Source of the DNA: Ziziphus jujuba
Lineage: Eukaryota; Streptophyta; Magnoliopsida; Rosales; Rhamnaceae
DNA length: 64,000 nucleotides
Direction: 5' to 3'
Assembly: GCF_031755915.1 (NCBI RefSeq)
Contig: NC_083388.1
Coordinates: 6,943,001 to 7,007,000 of the forward strand
In this document: positions 25,257 to 37,394 of the stretch, piece by piece
Numbering within the stretch: the stretch's first letter is position 1
Layout: each line of letters opens with the position of its first letter
Notes under the pieces: generated by a model
Seen by the model: the letters and a program-made list of their open reading frames with translations, nothing else
Told to the model about the DNA's origin: nothing
Database searches by the model: none
Translations under genes and position numbers: made by a program

Positions 25257-26103
25257 TACACCGGATAATTATTGATATAATGCCAAGGTACCTGGTATGC
25301 CTCATCCATTCAGTGCTTAAATGATAGATAAGCTTGTTGCATATAACCTCCCACCATAAATAATTTTTTCCAAGAATTTTTGGACAAATGCATGAAAATA
25401 ACATGCTGCCATGAACTTCTAAAGCCAAGGGAACTGTATTCTTTTTATATATTATTCACATAATGTACGCAACCATATGTTTTATGTTTAATCTTTCCTC
25501 CTCCCAGAATTTGACACTTGTATAATAGAATTGGCCTTTGGTTCTCAAACATGCCAATGAATATGGCAGATGGTAGGAGAATGGAGCTCTGGTTATGTCT
25601 CTTTTCTCTTTAACAGAGTGAATAGTTAGTAATTTCTCATGGTTCAATTTGTCTCCTTCATATTATTTATATGTATATATATATATATATATATTTTCTT
25701 CTGAATAAAGGCTTATCAGAATGAAAGACATCCCCAAAAGAATGACAAATTTACTTGGCTTTAAAGTCCATAAGATGTTTTCCAACGTCCTACTCAATAC
25801 AAGCAGTTTTTTCAGTAAATAATAAATTTGAAAAGGTTACCAGAATCACTTTTATTATTATTATTAATTTTTTTTTTCTTGGGATGATTGGAAAAAAAAA
25901 AAAAAAAAAAAAGGGGCCTTGGATCGTTCATCAGTGTCCAATGCAATATTAGTGTTCTGTTTGGTACACACGACAGGACTGAAATTAAAAATGATGAAAG
26001 AAAATGCAAAATAATAATAATAATAATAATAAAGAAAAACTAAAACTAAAACTGATAAAGAAAAAAAAGAAGGAAGAAACGAAGTTTATAAAAATAAAAA
26101 AAT

Positions 26104-26139
<36 letters not shown>

Positions 26140-26483
26140 GGGGAAGATAAAAGACCACCAGCATTATAACGATAGTAATTTTATTTTATTTAATATATAT
26201 ATATATATATGGATGTAGGAAAAACTAAAACCTTTTTTCCAATCCGTCAACATCAAGTTGCCTAAAGTAGTATTATATTCACCTTAATTTCCAACCTTAT
26301 TCATGATTTTCCATTTAATAAGGGATAAAGCTTCGTATTATATATGGCTTTTATTCCTAAATAGGAAAATAGGAAATTGATTTCCGTATTTAAATGAACT
26401 TTTTTTTTTCTCAATATAAATCTAGTCCCATGATGCAATTGGTTGTTATAAGCAAAAAGAATCCATTTAGAAAGTCTTTTGTG
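25257..26483. other. AT-rich intergenic DNA with microsatellites
   Basis: It contains (AT)n 25674-25693, poly-A 25891-25912, (AAT)n 26009-26031, (GA)n 26106-26134 and (AT)n 26193-26210. The 25256-25450 part probably represents the 3' flank of the Sel1 pseudogene. No other gene seen. Confidence 0.5.
26106..26134 (+). repeat. (GA)n microsatellite
   Basis: About 14 uninterrupted GA units, preceded by an (AAT)n run at 26009-26031. Confidence 0.9.
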
Positions 26484-26491
26484 GCTCCAAT

Positions 26492-26666
26492 TAGGAGTGT
26501 TCATTGTTCCAAACTGATCTAATTTGAGAAAAATTTAATCAATCCAATTATTAGTTGATTTGTTTTTTTAATCCAATACATACATAAAATCCAATCCAAA
26601 CTAATCCAATTAGTAATTTGTTTGAATTGGTTTGGATAATCAATTTTAAGCTTGGGCTTATTAAAA

Positions 26667-26697
<31 letters not shown>

Positions 26698-27136
26698 TTA
26701 AATTTTGGATCGCAATTTTAGCTTTTTTATTATATAAAATATATACTTCTTATTTTATGGATAGATTGTTTAAAAGAAAAAGAAATAAAGAAAAATGATA
26801 ATACATAAAATTACATAAATATTAAAACAAAAAACATAAGTTAAAAATAATAATAATACATCAATTTTTAAGCTAATATAACAATAAAGATAGAATGCAT
26901 AGATAATAACATAAAATATATATATATATATATAATTTATTATATTTTATGGTTAATTGATTCAATTTGAATCCGTTTAATCGGATTTTTATTTTAGAAA
27001 TCAAATTAAACCAAATTGGTATTTGATTTTTAATTTTGAAAACCAATCCAATCTAATTACATTTAAAAAATTGATGTAAACATATTAGATTGGATTATTT
27101 GATTTTATCGGTTGATGGTTTTTTTACACACCACTA
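26492..27136. mobile_element. hAT-type MITE (non-autonomous DNA transposon, 645 bp)
   Basis: The left end reads TAGGAGTGTTCATTG; the right end, read inward on the other strand, is TAGTGGTGTGTAAAAA. They share the TAGNNGTGTNNA pattern of plant hAT termini. Immediately outside are GCTCCAAT (26484-26491) and GCTCTAAT (27137-27144), an 8-bp target-site duplication with one mismatch, as expected for hAT. The inside is AT-rich with repeated TTGGATTGG/CCAATCCAA text pointing in opposite directions toward the two ends, plus a (TTA)n at 26667-26696. There is no transposase coding. The mismatch in the duplication indicates some age. Confidence 0.75.
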
Positions 27137-27144
27137 GCTCTAAT

Positions 27145-28242
27145 AGCTACTAGACCAACATGTTATTATTTTAGGAGAAATTCTTATCGACATTTACTAT
27201 GATCTTTGGATAACTATCAGTAAATTTATAGGCCTTATCTAATAGTAAATAGCATAAAAAAAAAGGAATTCCTTGTATATACCTTCTTTATCAAGAAGTA
27301 GAAGAAGCTATATAAGGGTTTTGCTTGGCCTGCTCGCATGATGCCTAAGACAAATATTTTGTGGCCTAACATTCTTGTAAATATATATATATTTTTTTGA
27401 TATTCCTAGTTAGGTAAGAATGTATTAATTAATATTCTTACTTTTTTTTTTTTTTGAATTTTGTTTTCTTTAAAAACTTTAATTTAAAATTAAAGAAGAT
27501 AACTCATCCAATAGGAGAAAGAAATTGCTTTCTATTTAATTTAATACCAATAATTAATGTATATATGTTGTACATGCATGATGCATGTGCTATAGAAATT
27601 AATTTGTACATATTAATTATAAAAGGATGAACCTAATACATAATTATTATTCATGTATCCATCTCTACGGTATATATAATTAGTTAATGTATTATAGATA
27701 ACTAATTATTATTAATGCTTCAATGCATAATTATTAATATGTACATTTTAATTTTTAATTCACTGATATGAGTATGATTAGTTTCAATATATGGCCAATA
27801 AAATTAACCATGCAACTTCACCCATTTTTTTGGTTTTGTTTTATTTTTATTTTTTAAATATGAATGACTTATCAACGGAATCAACCTCACTTAACTTTTA
27901 ATTGTAAACTTTACTTAACTTTCAATTGTAAACTAACTTCATTATTAAAGCTATTTAAATTTAAAATTGAACAATTAATAATTTGCAAAAATTTCAATAA
28001 TATATAATTCAATATTTATATTACTTTAAAATTAACTCGCTATTCCATATATATATATATATATATAGCATATCATTTCAATCAAAAAAACTACAAGTAG
28101 TCTAATATACATAGAATTTGTCCATATTTGGATCATATTTTGTCGATATGATCAACAATTATTTATATATTAATTACGAATGAAGACGATAGTCTCAATA
28201 AATACCAATAACCAAAATTCACATTTATAAATACTATATTTA

Positions 28243-28289
<47 letters not shown>

Positions 28290-28362
28290 TTGCCTTGCCT
28301 TGCATTCCATTGCTTGGGGAAATAGACAGACAGATATATATCGTTATAGCCAATATTAATTA
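27145..28362. other. AT-rich intergenic DNA and XTH promoter
   Basis: No gene seen in 27145-28240. A (TA)n tract at 28251-28287 lies 75-110 bp before the XTH start codon and probably supplies its TATA element; the leader would be the GCCTTGCCTTGC-containing text that follows. Confidence 0.5.
28251..28287. repeat. (TA)n microsatellite in the XTH promoter
   Basis: About 18 TA units, 76-112 bp before the XTH start codon. Because it probably contains the TATA box, its length may influence expression. Confidence 0.85.
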
Positions 28363-28822
28363 ATGGATTCTCTGCTGCATATCCCAGGTGCTTTTCTCAT
28401 AATTCTTTTCAGTTTCAACCTTAATTCAATTCGTGCTGTAGATGTTCCTTTTAACCAAAACTTCGAGATCCTGTATGGACAAGATCATACACAGTTGCTT
28501 GATGATGATCATGAAATTCGGATTTCCATCGACGAGCATACAGGTTAATTAATCCATATATTCCATTAATCTACTTGATGATTTCTCTAATGTATATGTC
28601 ACACTTACATTTATGTACAGGATTTTTTGCACCAAAGTCTTGTAAATTTATTTAATTTTTAATTTTTTTATTTTTTAAACTTCGTTTTTGCATATCAAAA
28701 TCCTTTGAACTTCATAAACAGTGCATCTACCTTCTATAACTCTAATTTTTATAAGCTGTTTGGAATCACGTGAAAATCTTATTTTGATTCATTATAGCAA
28801 ACCATTAACATGCAAAATTAAG

Positions 28823-28853
<31 letters not shown>

Positions 28854-29048
28854 TGTAATTGCACTGTTTATGAAGTTCCAAAAAAAAAAAAAAATTTAAC
28901 ACTATATAAGTTTGAGAAAAAAAGAAAAAATTTAGGAATATTAATTGCTACAAAAAATCCGTATGCTACATATTTGTGTATTAATTGGTACAAAAAAATC
29001 CATATACTACCTATTTGTGTGTCTATATAAACAAATCTAATAGTGGAA

Positions 29049-29086
<38 letters not shown>

Positions 29087-30149
29087 GGTGGGGCTAAACG
29101 TGGAAGACCCTTCTTATGCATATGTAGGATCTGGCTTTCATTCCAAAACGAAACATGGTTCTGGATTTTTCAGTATGAGAGTGAAGCTCCCAAAGAAAGA
29201 TACTACTGGACTCATTACAACCTTTTATGTAAAATCTCGGTTTGGCTTTCACCACTTTAGTATTTTTATTCAGCTGAAAAAAAGTACTTTTAAGTATTTT
29301 TCAAAAAAAAAAAAGAAAAAGAAAAAGAAAAAGAAAAGGGCATATTAGTACTCAATTTAATTAGGAATTTATCTTCTCCTTTCATTAAATAATTGCAAAT
29401 TAATAAATTATATTTTATAGGAAATTATGATAACATGGCACATTACATATTTTGCAGATAATTTCCGATAATGGTAACACTCGCGATGAGGTCGATTTTG
29501 AATTCTTAGGTAACAAAAAAACACCTTATGTGCTACACACAAATGTGATCATGGATGGAAACATTAATAGAACACAAGGAATTAAGCTTTGGTTCGATCC
29601 AACTGCTGAGTTGCATGAGTATAAACTTCTTTGGAATCGACACCAAGTAGTGTAAGCACAATGTTACTTAATCATGATCATCTTCTTTCTTAGGATTTTT
29701 TTTTTTTTTTTTTGGGTCTTTTTGGTTAAACTATAAAGTGAAAATGATTTTAATTAGCCATTTAATTTTATGTTTTCAGGTTGTTTGTGGATGATACTCC
29801 AGTAAGAGTGTTCCAAAACAATGAGAAAATTGGAGTTCCTTACCCGACAAAGCCGATGCATATAGTGTGTACCATATGGAATGCAACATGGGCTTCTTAT
29901 GGAAAGCCAGTAAACTGGAGCCAAGGACCATTTGATGCTCTCTATCATGGATTTGGGGTTGATGGGTGCCCATCAGAGAGTATAGATCCTGAAGAATGCT
30001 ATACTTCCCAATATTATTGGAATGAAGAGCAATATTGGTCATTAAATTCTACTCAACAAGATGCATATAAGAATGTGAGAAAGAATCACATGGCCTATGA
30101 CTATTGCAAACAAAATCCACAACCCCCAGAATGCCTGATTAACTCATAG
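28363..30149 (+). CDS. Xyloglucan endotransglucosylase/hydrolase (281 aa)
   Basis: XTH enzymes (GH16) cut xyloglucan in the cell wall and rejoin it to another chain or to water, loosening or reinforcing walls. Exons are 28363-28543, 29128-29228, 29458-29651 and 29780-30149; frames join exactly (846 bp). An N-terminal signal peptide (about residues 1-25, hydrophobic AFLIILFSF) directs secretion. The GH16 catalytic motif is DEVDFEFLG in exon 3, with both glutamates and the central aspartate present. The usual YKLLW and W-rich substrate-cleft blocks follow (VCTIWNATWASYG), and the C-terminal XTH extension has paired cysteines (ECYTSQYYW, YDYCKQNPQPPEC). Instead of the usual N-x-T/S sequon right after the catalytic motif it reads GNKKTPY, so this conserved glycosylation site is missing. 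The length suits the family. Intron 1 contains an (AT)n and a 32-base T run (29054-29085). Sub-group not assigned. Confidence 0.93.
29054..29085 (+). repeat. Poly-T (32 bases) in XTH intron 1
   Basis: A long uninterrupted T run about 40 bases before the exon 2 acceptor. It could act as an extended polypyrimidine tract and is likely length-polymorphic. Confidence 0.9.
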
Positions 30150-30628
30150 ACAAGGAAAGCCAAAAAACAGTCACACATGCTATTGTCCATATCTTTAAAA
30201 AGATATATTATAAATATAAAATTTTATTGGGATATGTTATTTATTTTGTTTCAACATCGTTATCTTTTATCTGAATAAACAATCATTTTATCAACCTAAC
30301 TATTTGAAAAATATAAAAAAGGGTAAAAGATAAAGATTGGTTGAACCGGAGAAAGATTATGGTTAAAAGGTAAGAAATGACTTCTTAAATTCACCTGGTA
30401 AGGACTTCCACTTACAGACAAATAGACCACCTTCCTTGGGTTCAGAAGTCTAATTTGCACAATTACAATTGAGAATGATTATGATACAAGGGAGACCTAG
30501 TTGGAATCTAATCTTAGAAATAGGGTTAAATAAAAGATGAATGGAGGGGCTTATCTCCATGGTTCAATACCTTAAGAATAAAGAGAGATTAAATAGTAAC
30601 CAAAAAAATGAGGTGGAAAAAAACATGG
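30150..30628. other. Convergent 3' flanks of XTH and Ycf20-like gene
   Basis: The region holds the 3' UTRs of two genes transcribed toward each other. A TAAATATAAAAT-type AT-rich element lies about 65 bp after the XTH stop. No other coding sequence. Confidence 0.5.
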
Positions 30629-31513
30629 TTAACTACCTAGTTTAAAGGCATCCACAAAGAGGCCTAAACAGACACCAGCTTTCCAGTAGTTCATCATCAC
30701 AACAAAAGACTGCAATCTCTCAGAAGGAACATAAGGAGGCTTTCTATACATAAGCATGCCAATGCCCTCTATAGCAGCAACCACTACACCAGCAACCAAA
30801 ACATCCCAGTCACCAGTTTGCCCGAGGATTGTCGCCAATGCATTTGCCGTGTAGAAACCCAAGAGAAGCAGAAATACTTTCATAGGGAAATTCTTTCTTG
30901 CTGAGTTTAGCTTTTCCAATAGTTGCCTGCCACCTGCACTCACTATCCTACCTAACCGGGTTCGACCTAGATCAGGACTGTCACCATTGACACTCCCTTG
31001 TTCATCATTTCCAGGAACCCCACCAGTGTCCAATGCAAAGGCTAATTTCCAGCCACGCCTTCTCATCAGAAAGCTGTATCAAGATAACATAAGTCAAATA
31101 GCATGTTCACAAAAGGCATGGCATCTACGTTAGACAAGTGCTTATAGTAGTCTGGAATTGACCAAGAAATGTAGTTTGGGCTATCGCATTAATGGGGATC
31201 AGTTTATGATATGAAAAGAAGACCATTGAAATGGAAAAGAAAGATTCAATATTGTACTTGCACAAACTAAGATGAAGAGTATGGCAAGGTAGAAGCCATT
31301 AAACATATGCGATTTCAAAAAATTCAAAATATACCTCCGAGGGAAGGGAGCGGAATTTATGCCAATCTTTGTATTTTGTCCATTAAAACTTGGCTCACTG
31401 GTCCAATTCTGGATAGAACAAGTTGCAATAGAAATACAAGATCTTTCTGATGTTTCATTCTCTATTTTAGATGTAACCGGGTGCAGCATCATGGTTCCCA
31501 TTTGGCAGGCCAT
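30629..31513 (-). CDS. Ycf20-like protein, chloroplastic (207 aa)
   Basis: This is a nuclear member of the Ycf20/DUF565 family; Arabidopsis relatives (NPQ6, NPQ7 and a third copy) are plastid proteins, two of them needed for normal non-photochemical quenching. Coding exons are 31335-31513 and 30629-31073; frames join through the AG|C serine codon. The first ~60 residues are Ser/Thr/Asn-rich and act as a likely transit peptide, followed by the family block RRRGWKLAFALDTGG. The conserved core has GRTRLGRIVSAGG, LNSARKNFPMKVFLLLLGFY, a first membrane segment (FLLLLGFYTANALATIL), a second around VLVAGVVVAAIEGIGMLMY, and the final NYWKAGVCLGLFVDAFKLG. The start ATG 31513-31511 follows a CAG acceptor (…TTTTTCCAG|TTCATGG), so the 5' UTR is split; its upstream part ends at a GTCAGTAG donor near 32306. 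Which paralogue is uncertain. Confidence 0.9.
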
Positions 31514-32600
31514 GAACTGGAAAAACATATAAATTAAATAATTTTCAGTATAAAAATCTTAGTTTAACAAGAGTTGATTCCTCATCAGATACATCACACC
31601 ATATTCTCATGAAATGCGAAATAAGTTTGGATGTTGAGACACCCCCACATAAAGAGATCAAGAAATGTGAATAAAATTAAAATGCATTGTTTAAGTGGAT
31701 GCATCTCTACTCTTACATATACTTTCAGTAAGAATAAGCCTATCTTACAGGACAATCCCCACCCAAATTTTAAACCTAGTCAACCAAGTCCTACAATGGC
31801 ATTAGCTGCATACAGGCTTAACCCCTATAAATGAACAAGAGCTCAGCCATTGTTAAGGTAGCATCAGAACTACAGTGACCGCAAGCTAAACTAGTTCACT
31901 GGCTTCCTCAAACGAAACAACTTATATACTACCATTCCAAAAATGAAATTAACAAACATACTCAAACGAACAATTAACACTATCATTCACCAACAACCCA
32001 GACATTAGAATCCTTAAGAAAACAAAATTATACCAACAAAATACTAAATTGGTCTTTAAGAAACCCAATAGACAAAAACAACTTTAAGAAGTATGAAGAA
32101 ACCAGATAACCAAAACCTTAAGGACAAAAAAAAAAAAAAAAAAAAGCAAAAGAAAAAATAAAAGAAAATACTGAATAAATTATTAAAGAACCCACTTTTT
32201 ACATATTAAAAGAAAACCCGAATGCACAAATTACATTGACAATTATCGATTGCACATAATCTCATAAAACTTATGTAGGAGAGAGAGAACAAAAAGACTA
32301 CTGACCTCGAATCAGAAGAAGCCAGAGGAGGTATGTTTTTCTTTACAACTGAACGGAATGAGAGATGAAGAGCTCAGTAGCCATGGAGCATGAGGATTGA
32401 ACAAAAATAAAATTATTATAAAAGCAGAGCCTCAGCTTCACCACTCGCTCAGTCGCTCGGGGGGTTTTCTCCTCTATTACGGTACTGTTAGAAGTTGGAG
32501 TTGGGTACCGCACCTTGAACGTTTTGAGCCATTGGATTTTGGATAAAAATTTCTAAGCCCTAGATTTTATGAAACAACAAAGGCTAATCTATATATACTC
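31514..32600 (-). promoter_or_regulatory. 5'-UTR intron, leader exon and promoter of the Ycf20-like gene
   Basis: The leader exon ends at TTCGAG|GTCAGTAG (about 32306) and the intron runs to the CAG acceptor at about 31517. A TATATATA at 32590-32597 (minus strand) is a candidate TATA box about 280 bp before that donor, so the leader exon may be roughly 32306-32560. No plus-strand gene is recognised here. Confidence 0.4.
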
Positions 32601-34416
32601 TGACCCGACCGCTCCCATGTCTCTCTCTCCATCTTCCACTTTTGGGCTGATGATTTTCACCATTTCAGTAATTTTTTAAGAACATAGAGTTTCTCTCAGA
32701 GATTGAATTTTTTAATTTTTAAAATTTTTTTTTTTTTTTAGCTTTGGAATTATTTAGAATAAGTTGATTAGGACCTGCCAAAGTTTTTAAAATGTAAAGA
32801 TTGAGAAAAGTTAAAAAATTCTCAGAGAAACAATAGGATTGAAAAATATATTTATTGAACTTTGTTTCTTTTTCTTTTTTTTTTCCTTTCTTTTTTTTGG
32901 TAAAAACATATTGAACTCACTACTACTGCCTATTTTGTGGTTTTGGAATAAATATTGTATCTTCTAGATTTTGTTTTTTTTTTTTTTTTTAAATAACCTT
33001 TGTAAAATGAAATATGTGTCCCAAATTTTTGCTTGTTATAGAAATGCATATTACAAAATTATTCATTTCATATTTGGTACAGGGACTGTTCTTGATTAAA
33101 AGGGGAAGGAAAAAAAAAAAAAAAAAAAAAAGAAGCTACCAGGGACTGTTCCTGTTATGTAATTATATATATATACCTATTATTTTCAGCACCCAAAATA
33201 CCGCTAATTCTCCACACACAAATGTGTGTGTGTGTTTGTTTGTTTGTTTGTCTTTTTTTTTTTTTTTTAAAAAAAATAGCTCAGTATTATCTCCTTTTCA
33301 ACCATACATACTCTCAGCAGCTACCAACTACCAAGCTCTCTCAGCTGGAAACAAATCCTCAATATTTTCTGAATATGCTCCATCCCTAGACTCCAGTGGA
33401 ATCCACCAAAAGAGAAAAGCTTCAATGTGACCTGTGGCCAGTCTCATCTACCCTCATCTGCAGCATGTCTTTCTCTGGTAACTGTTTGATGAATCTGGGC
33501 ATCTTACCACAAGAAGATTCAACAGCAATTAGCAACTTGAAGATGCCAAAAGAAAGTTCCAATTTCCATTGACAGCTTGATGATGAATGTTCTCTGCCTT
33601 GTTCTCTAAGCTTTAACAAGGGATCTCAAAAAACTGTCTCTTCGTATGTTCATGCTCTTGTAAATTATGTCCACAAGCATATGACCATTCCACAGATCAG
33701 CAAACATTCAACAACCCACCGTCCAAAAAACATAAAAAAACAATTCAACAATCTGAAAAACGAAGTAATAAGGAAAGGTAGCATAATTTAGCAATAACAG
33801 CGTAGAACTCAGTGATTACCTGAGGCTAGGCCTCTGTTATGAGTTAAGCTGTCACCCAGGATGTCACTTTATGCCACTAAGCTTCTCAACCTACGATATT
33901 AAATAATCATAAAAACCTATAAAATAAATTATACAAGCAAAAGTTCAAATTTTAGGACCATTACTCTTTTCGTAGAGAATAATCATTGGTTATTTCTTGA
34001 AGAAAATAACCACAGTCTCCATTTTAACCTGTCTCATTTTAGCATGTTACCCAAATAATAATTCGGGACTAGCGTTAGAAACCAACATGCATTACATGCA
34101 TATTGCAGTGTCTTTAACATATCACTAGTCTGAGCTTCACGGTATCTTTTTCAAAGATTTCAAATGACGTGTTAACAAATTAAGATCACAGTTATATATT
34201 TTCTTGTTGAATGCATCAGTAATTAAACCATATAAGAAAAAACCATGAAATCTGCCAAAACTTAAAACATAGTCAATTATGTTATGTTGGAGAAAGCAAA
34301 GTGTAAATATGGAATCACCTGGTATTAGCGTGAGCTAACTTCAGCCGTTGAGTCCTTGCTTTTCATTTCAAATAACAGCAAATTCTGAAAATTTTGTATT
34401 TTTATAAACTGTCCTG
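32601..34416. other. Intergenic region between Ycf20-like and PPR genes
   Basis: It contains poly-T/A runs (32727-32739, 32975-32990, 33112-33131, 33251-33268) and a short (TG)n near 33222-33240. The stretch 33330-33640 has more balanced composition and open frames on both strands (for example minus-strand SFGIFKLLIAVESSCGKMP), but no family is recognised; it may be part of an extended 3' UTR or non-coding transcript of the PPR gene. The remainder holds nothing identifiable. Confidence 0.45.
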
Positions 34417-37394
34417 CTAAAGTATAGTTTTATCCTTCGTAAACTGTAGAAGACTACATGCCGGTTCTTTCTTTAAACTTCTCTCTTCTATTAAATTCCT
34501 TATCTTCAAAGCATCTTCCCATGCACCACCAGCAGCATAGATGCTTGCTAGAACGACATAGTTTACTGAATTTCTTGGATCCATTTTAAATAGATGCATT
34601 GCAGCTACTTCTCCAAGAGACTTATTGCCATAGATGCTACATGCCCCAAGAATGGAACCCCAAAGTGAGGCAGTAGGCTTTACTTTCATCTTGCATATTA
34701 AATTATAAGCTTCTTCCAATCGACCTCCACGTGCAAAAAGATCTACCAGACAAGATATATGCTCTGCTCGAGGAAAGATATTGTATTTATTAACCATGTC
34801 ATTGAAGCATTCCCATCCTTCTGTTGTCAATCCAGTATGACTACAAGCAAATAGAAGGGACAGGAACGTAACATCGTTCGGCTTCAATCCCTCGCATTCC
34901 ATCTTCTTATATAATGCAATTGCCTTCTGGCCATATCCATGCTTCCCATATCCAGTAATCAATGAAGTCCATGAAATTATATTTTTCTCTTTCATATCAT
35001 CAAAAGCACAGTGAGCATCTTCAATTTCTCCAGATTTCGCATACATGTCAATGAGGGCGTTGCCCATGGCCACATCATAGCAAAATTGGTATTTGATAGT
35101 AAGAGCATGGATTTGTCTTCCTAGGCTTAATGAAACTATGTTTGCGCAAAGATTAAGCATAGAGCATAATATAACTCCATCCATCCCCACGTGCTTATAA
35201 TTCATCTCTTTGAAGAGATTGAAGGCATCTTTGGTGTGCTTAACATCTCGTGCATATCCAGTTATCAATGCAGTGCAAGATATAATATCCTTTTTTACCA
35301 TACTCTTGTATAATTGATGAGAACTGTCTATGCTTCCACATTTTGCATATGCATCAATTAATGATCCACTCAAAGAGTTACATGATCCAAAACCCAATTG
35401 GATGATGAGTCCATGCACTTGGCTAACATTCATGAAACAACTACCTCTAGCTAAGGATCTCAAAAGGCTTGCCAAGGTGAAGCAATCAGGGGTCTTGCCT
35501 ATTGAAATTGAGTGTCAGAATCAAATATGAAGGTCAAAATATAGCAAGCCTAACAAAACAACAAGATTACTTCCAGAAGTTTAGTGTAATAAGGTGAGCT
35601 TGTAAAACATTTACAATGGGAGCAATAAACATTGAATATGGTAATATACAAAATTATATTCTGGATATTTTTATAATCCACGACTTCTAACTTGAACATC
35701 CTGCTGAGAGTTTGAAGACTTCAGTTAGAAATCCCAAAAATAATAAAAGAAAACCTAGAAACTTTTATCTTTCTCATACTAAGGATGCTAACCAACCAAC
35801 TGTCGACTATTTAACCAATATAGCAAGAAGTACAAGATTGAAAACAACAATAATGCGGGTAAATCTCTTTCTTGTTGAATTTATGCATCGGTATTTACAC
35901 CACATAAAAAAGAGCAGACGCTTGCAAAAATTTAATGTCAGTCTGTCAGGTACTGTAAATTTCTTATATCATGAACAATTGGTATGTGAATATAGAAACA
36001 GTTACTACAGTTGGGAATATTAGGGATATTGTTTGGATCTTGTAACAATGGGGACAATTTATAACTTGTAACAATTTTATAATGTTTATTTTAAAGTTTA
36101 CTCAGTCAGGCACTTGAAGTGAGTAAAAGTGATGTGATGGTGTGTTCTTGTGGTGAATGGTCTATTAAAGTTATCACATGATTGATGGATAGTCAACTTG
36201 TTTTCTTAGTTTACTTTGATTTTTGATCAACTTGTTTGGTAAGGGAAAGCCTACTTTATATACCTGTACGTGCTGTAGTGTTTTGTTATCATTACTTAAA
36301 TGCTTCATCGGAGGTTATATATAAGGCTTTGATAGGACATGTATCTGTAAATTTGTGCATTTCTTATCAGTTGGACGACCACCAACTTGTAATCAAAATC
36401 AGCATACCCTTGCTTTATGCCTCTATCTCAAGAACATGGTACTTAATGAATCAAGAATCAGAATCTAATAATCTCTAAATAATAAAAAATGATATGCGGA
36501 TGTGTGCTAGCGTGAGAAACAGGGGAGAGTCTTGTAGTTGCAAGGTGCCCTAAACCAATATTGCGTGACTGCAATTTATATAAAAACATGCTCATTTTGA
36601 GCAGTTAACAATCAAACTACTAATTTGGCAAGTGGAGATTTCTTAAAAATATTGAAAAACACAAAAATGATAAATTTTGATAGGAATAAATGTATCAGAA
36701 ACTTTTTAACAATAACCTCTAAAAACTTACCTTCCTGCATCATTGAGTGAAATACGTGAAACGATTCATTGGTAAACCCCTGAACAGCATAGCCGCCAAT
36801 CATTGTATTCCAAGAGACCAAGTCCCTTTTTGACATTGCTTCAAACAAAGAACTTGCATCCTCCATCATTCCACACTTCGAATAAAAATCAACCAATGCA
36901 CTTTGCACATATAAATTATCAACAAACCTTCCCTTTTGAATGCACCCTTGTATCTGTTTACCTCTCTCCAAACATCTCAAACCAGTACACGCCCTCAAGG
37001 TGCTTCCATACCCAAACTGATTAGCCTTAACACCTGCCCGGCACATCTCCACAAATACCATCAAAGCATTTCCATAACACCCATTTTGCGTGTACCCAGA
37101 AATCATAGCAGTCCAAGAGACAATACTTCTCTCACACATTCTGTCGAACAAGTTGCGAGCAGCAACCATCCATCCAAACTTAGCATAGAAGACGATCAGT
37201 TTGGTGTCCAAGTGCACATTTGAATCAAACCCATTTACTGTAACATGTTTGTGAACCCAAAGACCAGCTCTTTCGGTTCTTTGGTCGATACAAAGTTGCA
37301 AGATTTTCATATACAAAGAATAGTAAGAATCAGGGTAAGTTGCTTTACATAGAACTGATTCCACATATTCTCTTAGTCGTCCAATCCTTTGCAT
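34417..37394 (-). CDS. Pentatricopeptide repeat protein, PLS/E-type (581 aa)
   Basis: PPR proteins bind organellar RNA base by base and direct its editing, splicing or stability. Exons are 36731-37394 and 34417-35498; frames join as E-G|GC-K (1,746 bp). Repeats follow one another through the protein, with the P-L-S signatures VSWTAMISGYTQNG, ANQFGYGSTLRACT, YVQSALVDFYSKCGMMEDA, VSWNTMIGGYA, SCTALITGYAR, MGNALIDMYAKSGEIEDA, SWTSLITGYGKHG and PNDVTFLSLLFACSHTG. The end (ASLWGSILGAC…YVVLASIYAAGGAWEDALKIRNLIEE) is the E domain; no DYW deaminase domain follows, so it would need a partner for editing. From memory it resembles Arabidopsis At3g20730 (PCMP-E94), including the unusual 'KTPDCFTLASLLR' context; this should be confirmed. 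The one intron (35499-36730) is unusual, since most PPR genes have none. The gene shares a short upstream region with the metallophosphoesterase gene. Confidence 0.92.

Noticed and set aside
24976..25428. 150-codon minus-strand open frame
   Set aside because: Antisense to the last block of the Sel1-repeat pseudogene, whose plus-strand reading matches the family.
29043..29348. Open frame running through poly-T and into an Lys-rich end, overlapping XTH exon 2
   Set aside because: It is a chance extension of exon 2 through intron sequence; the spliced model gives an exact XTH.
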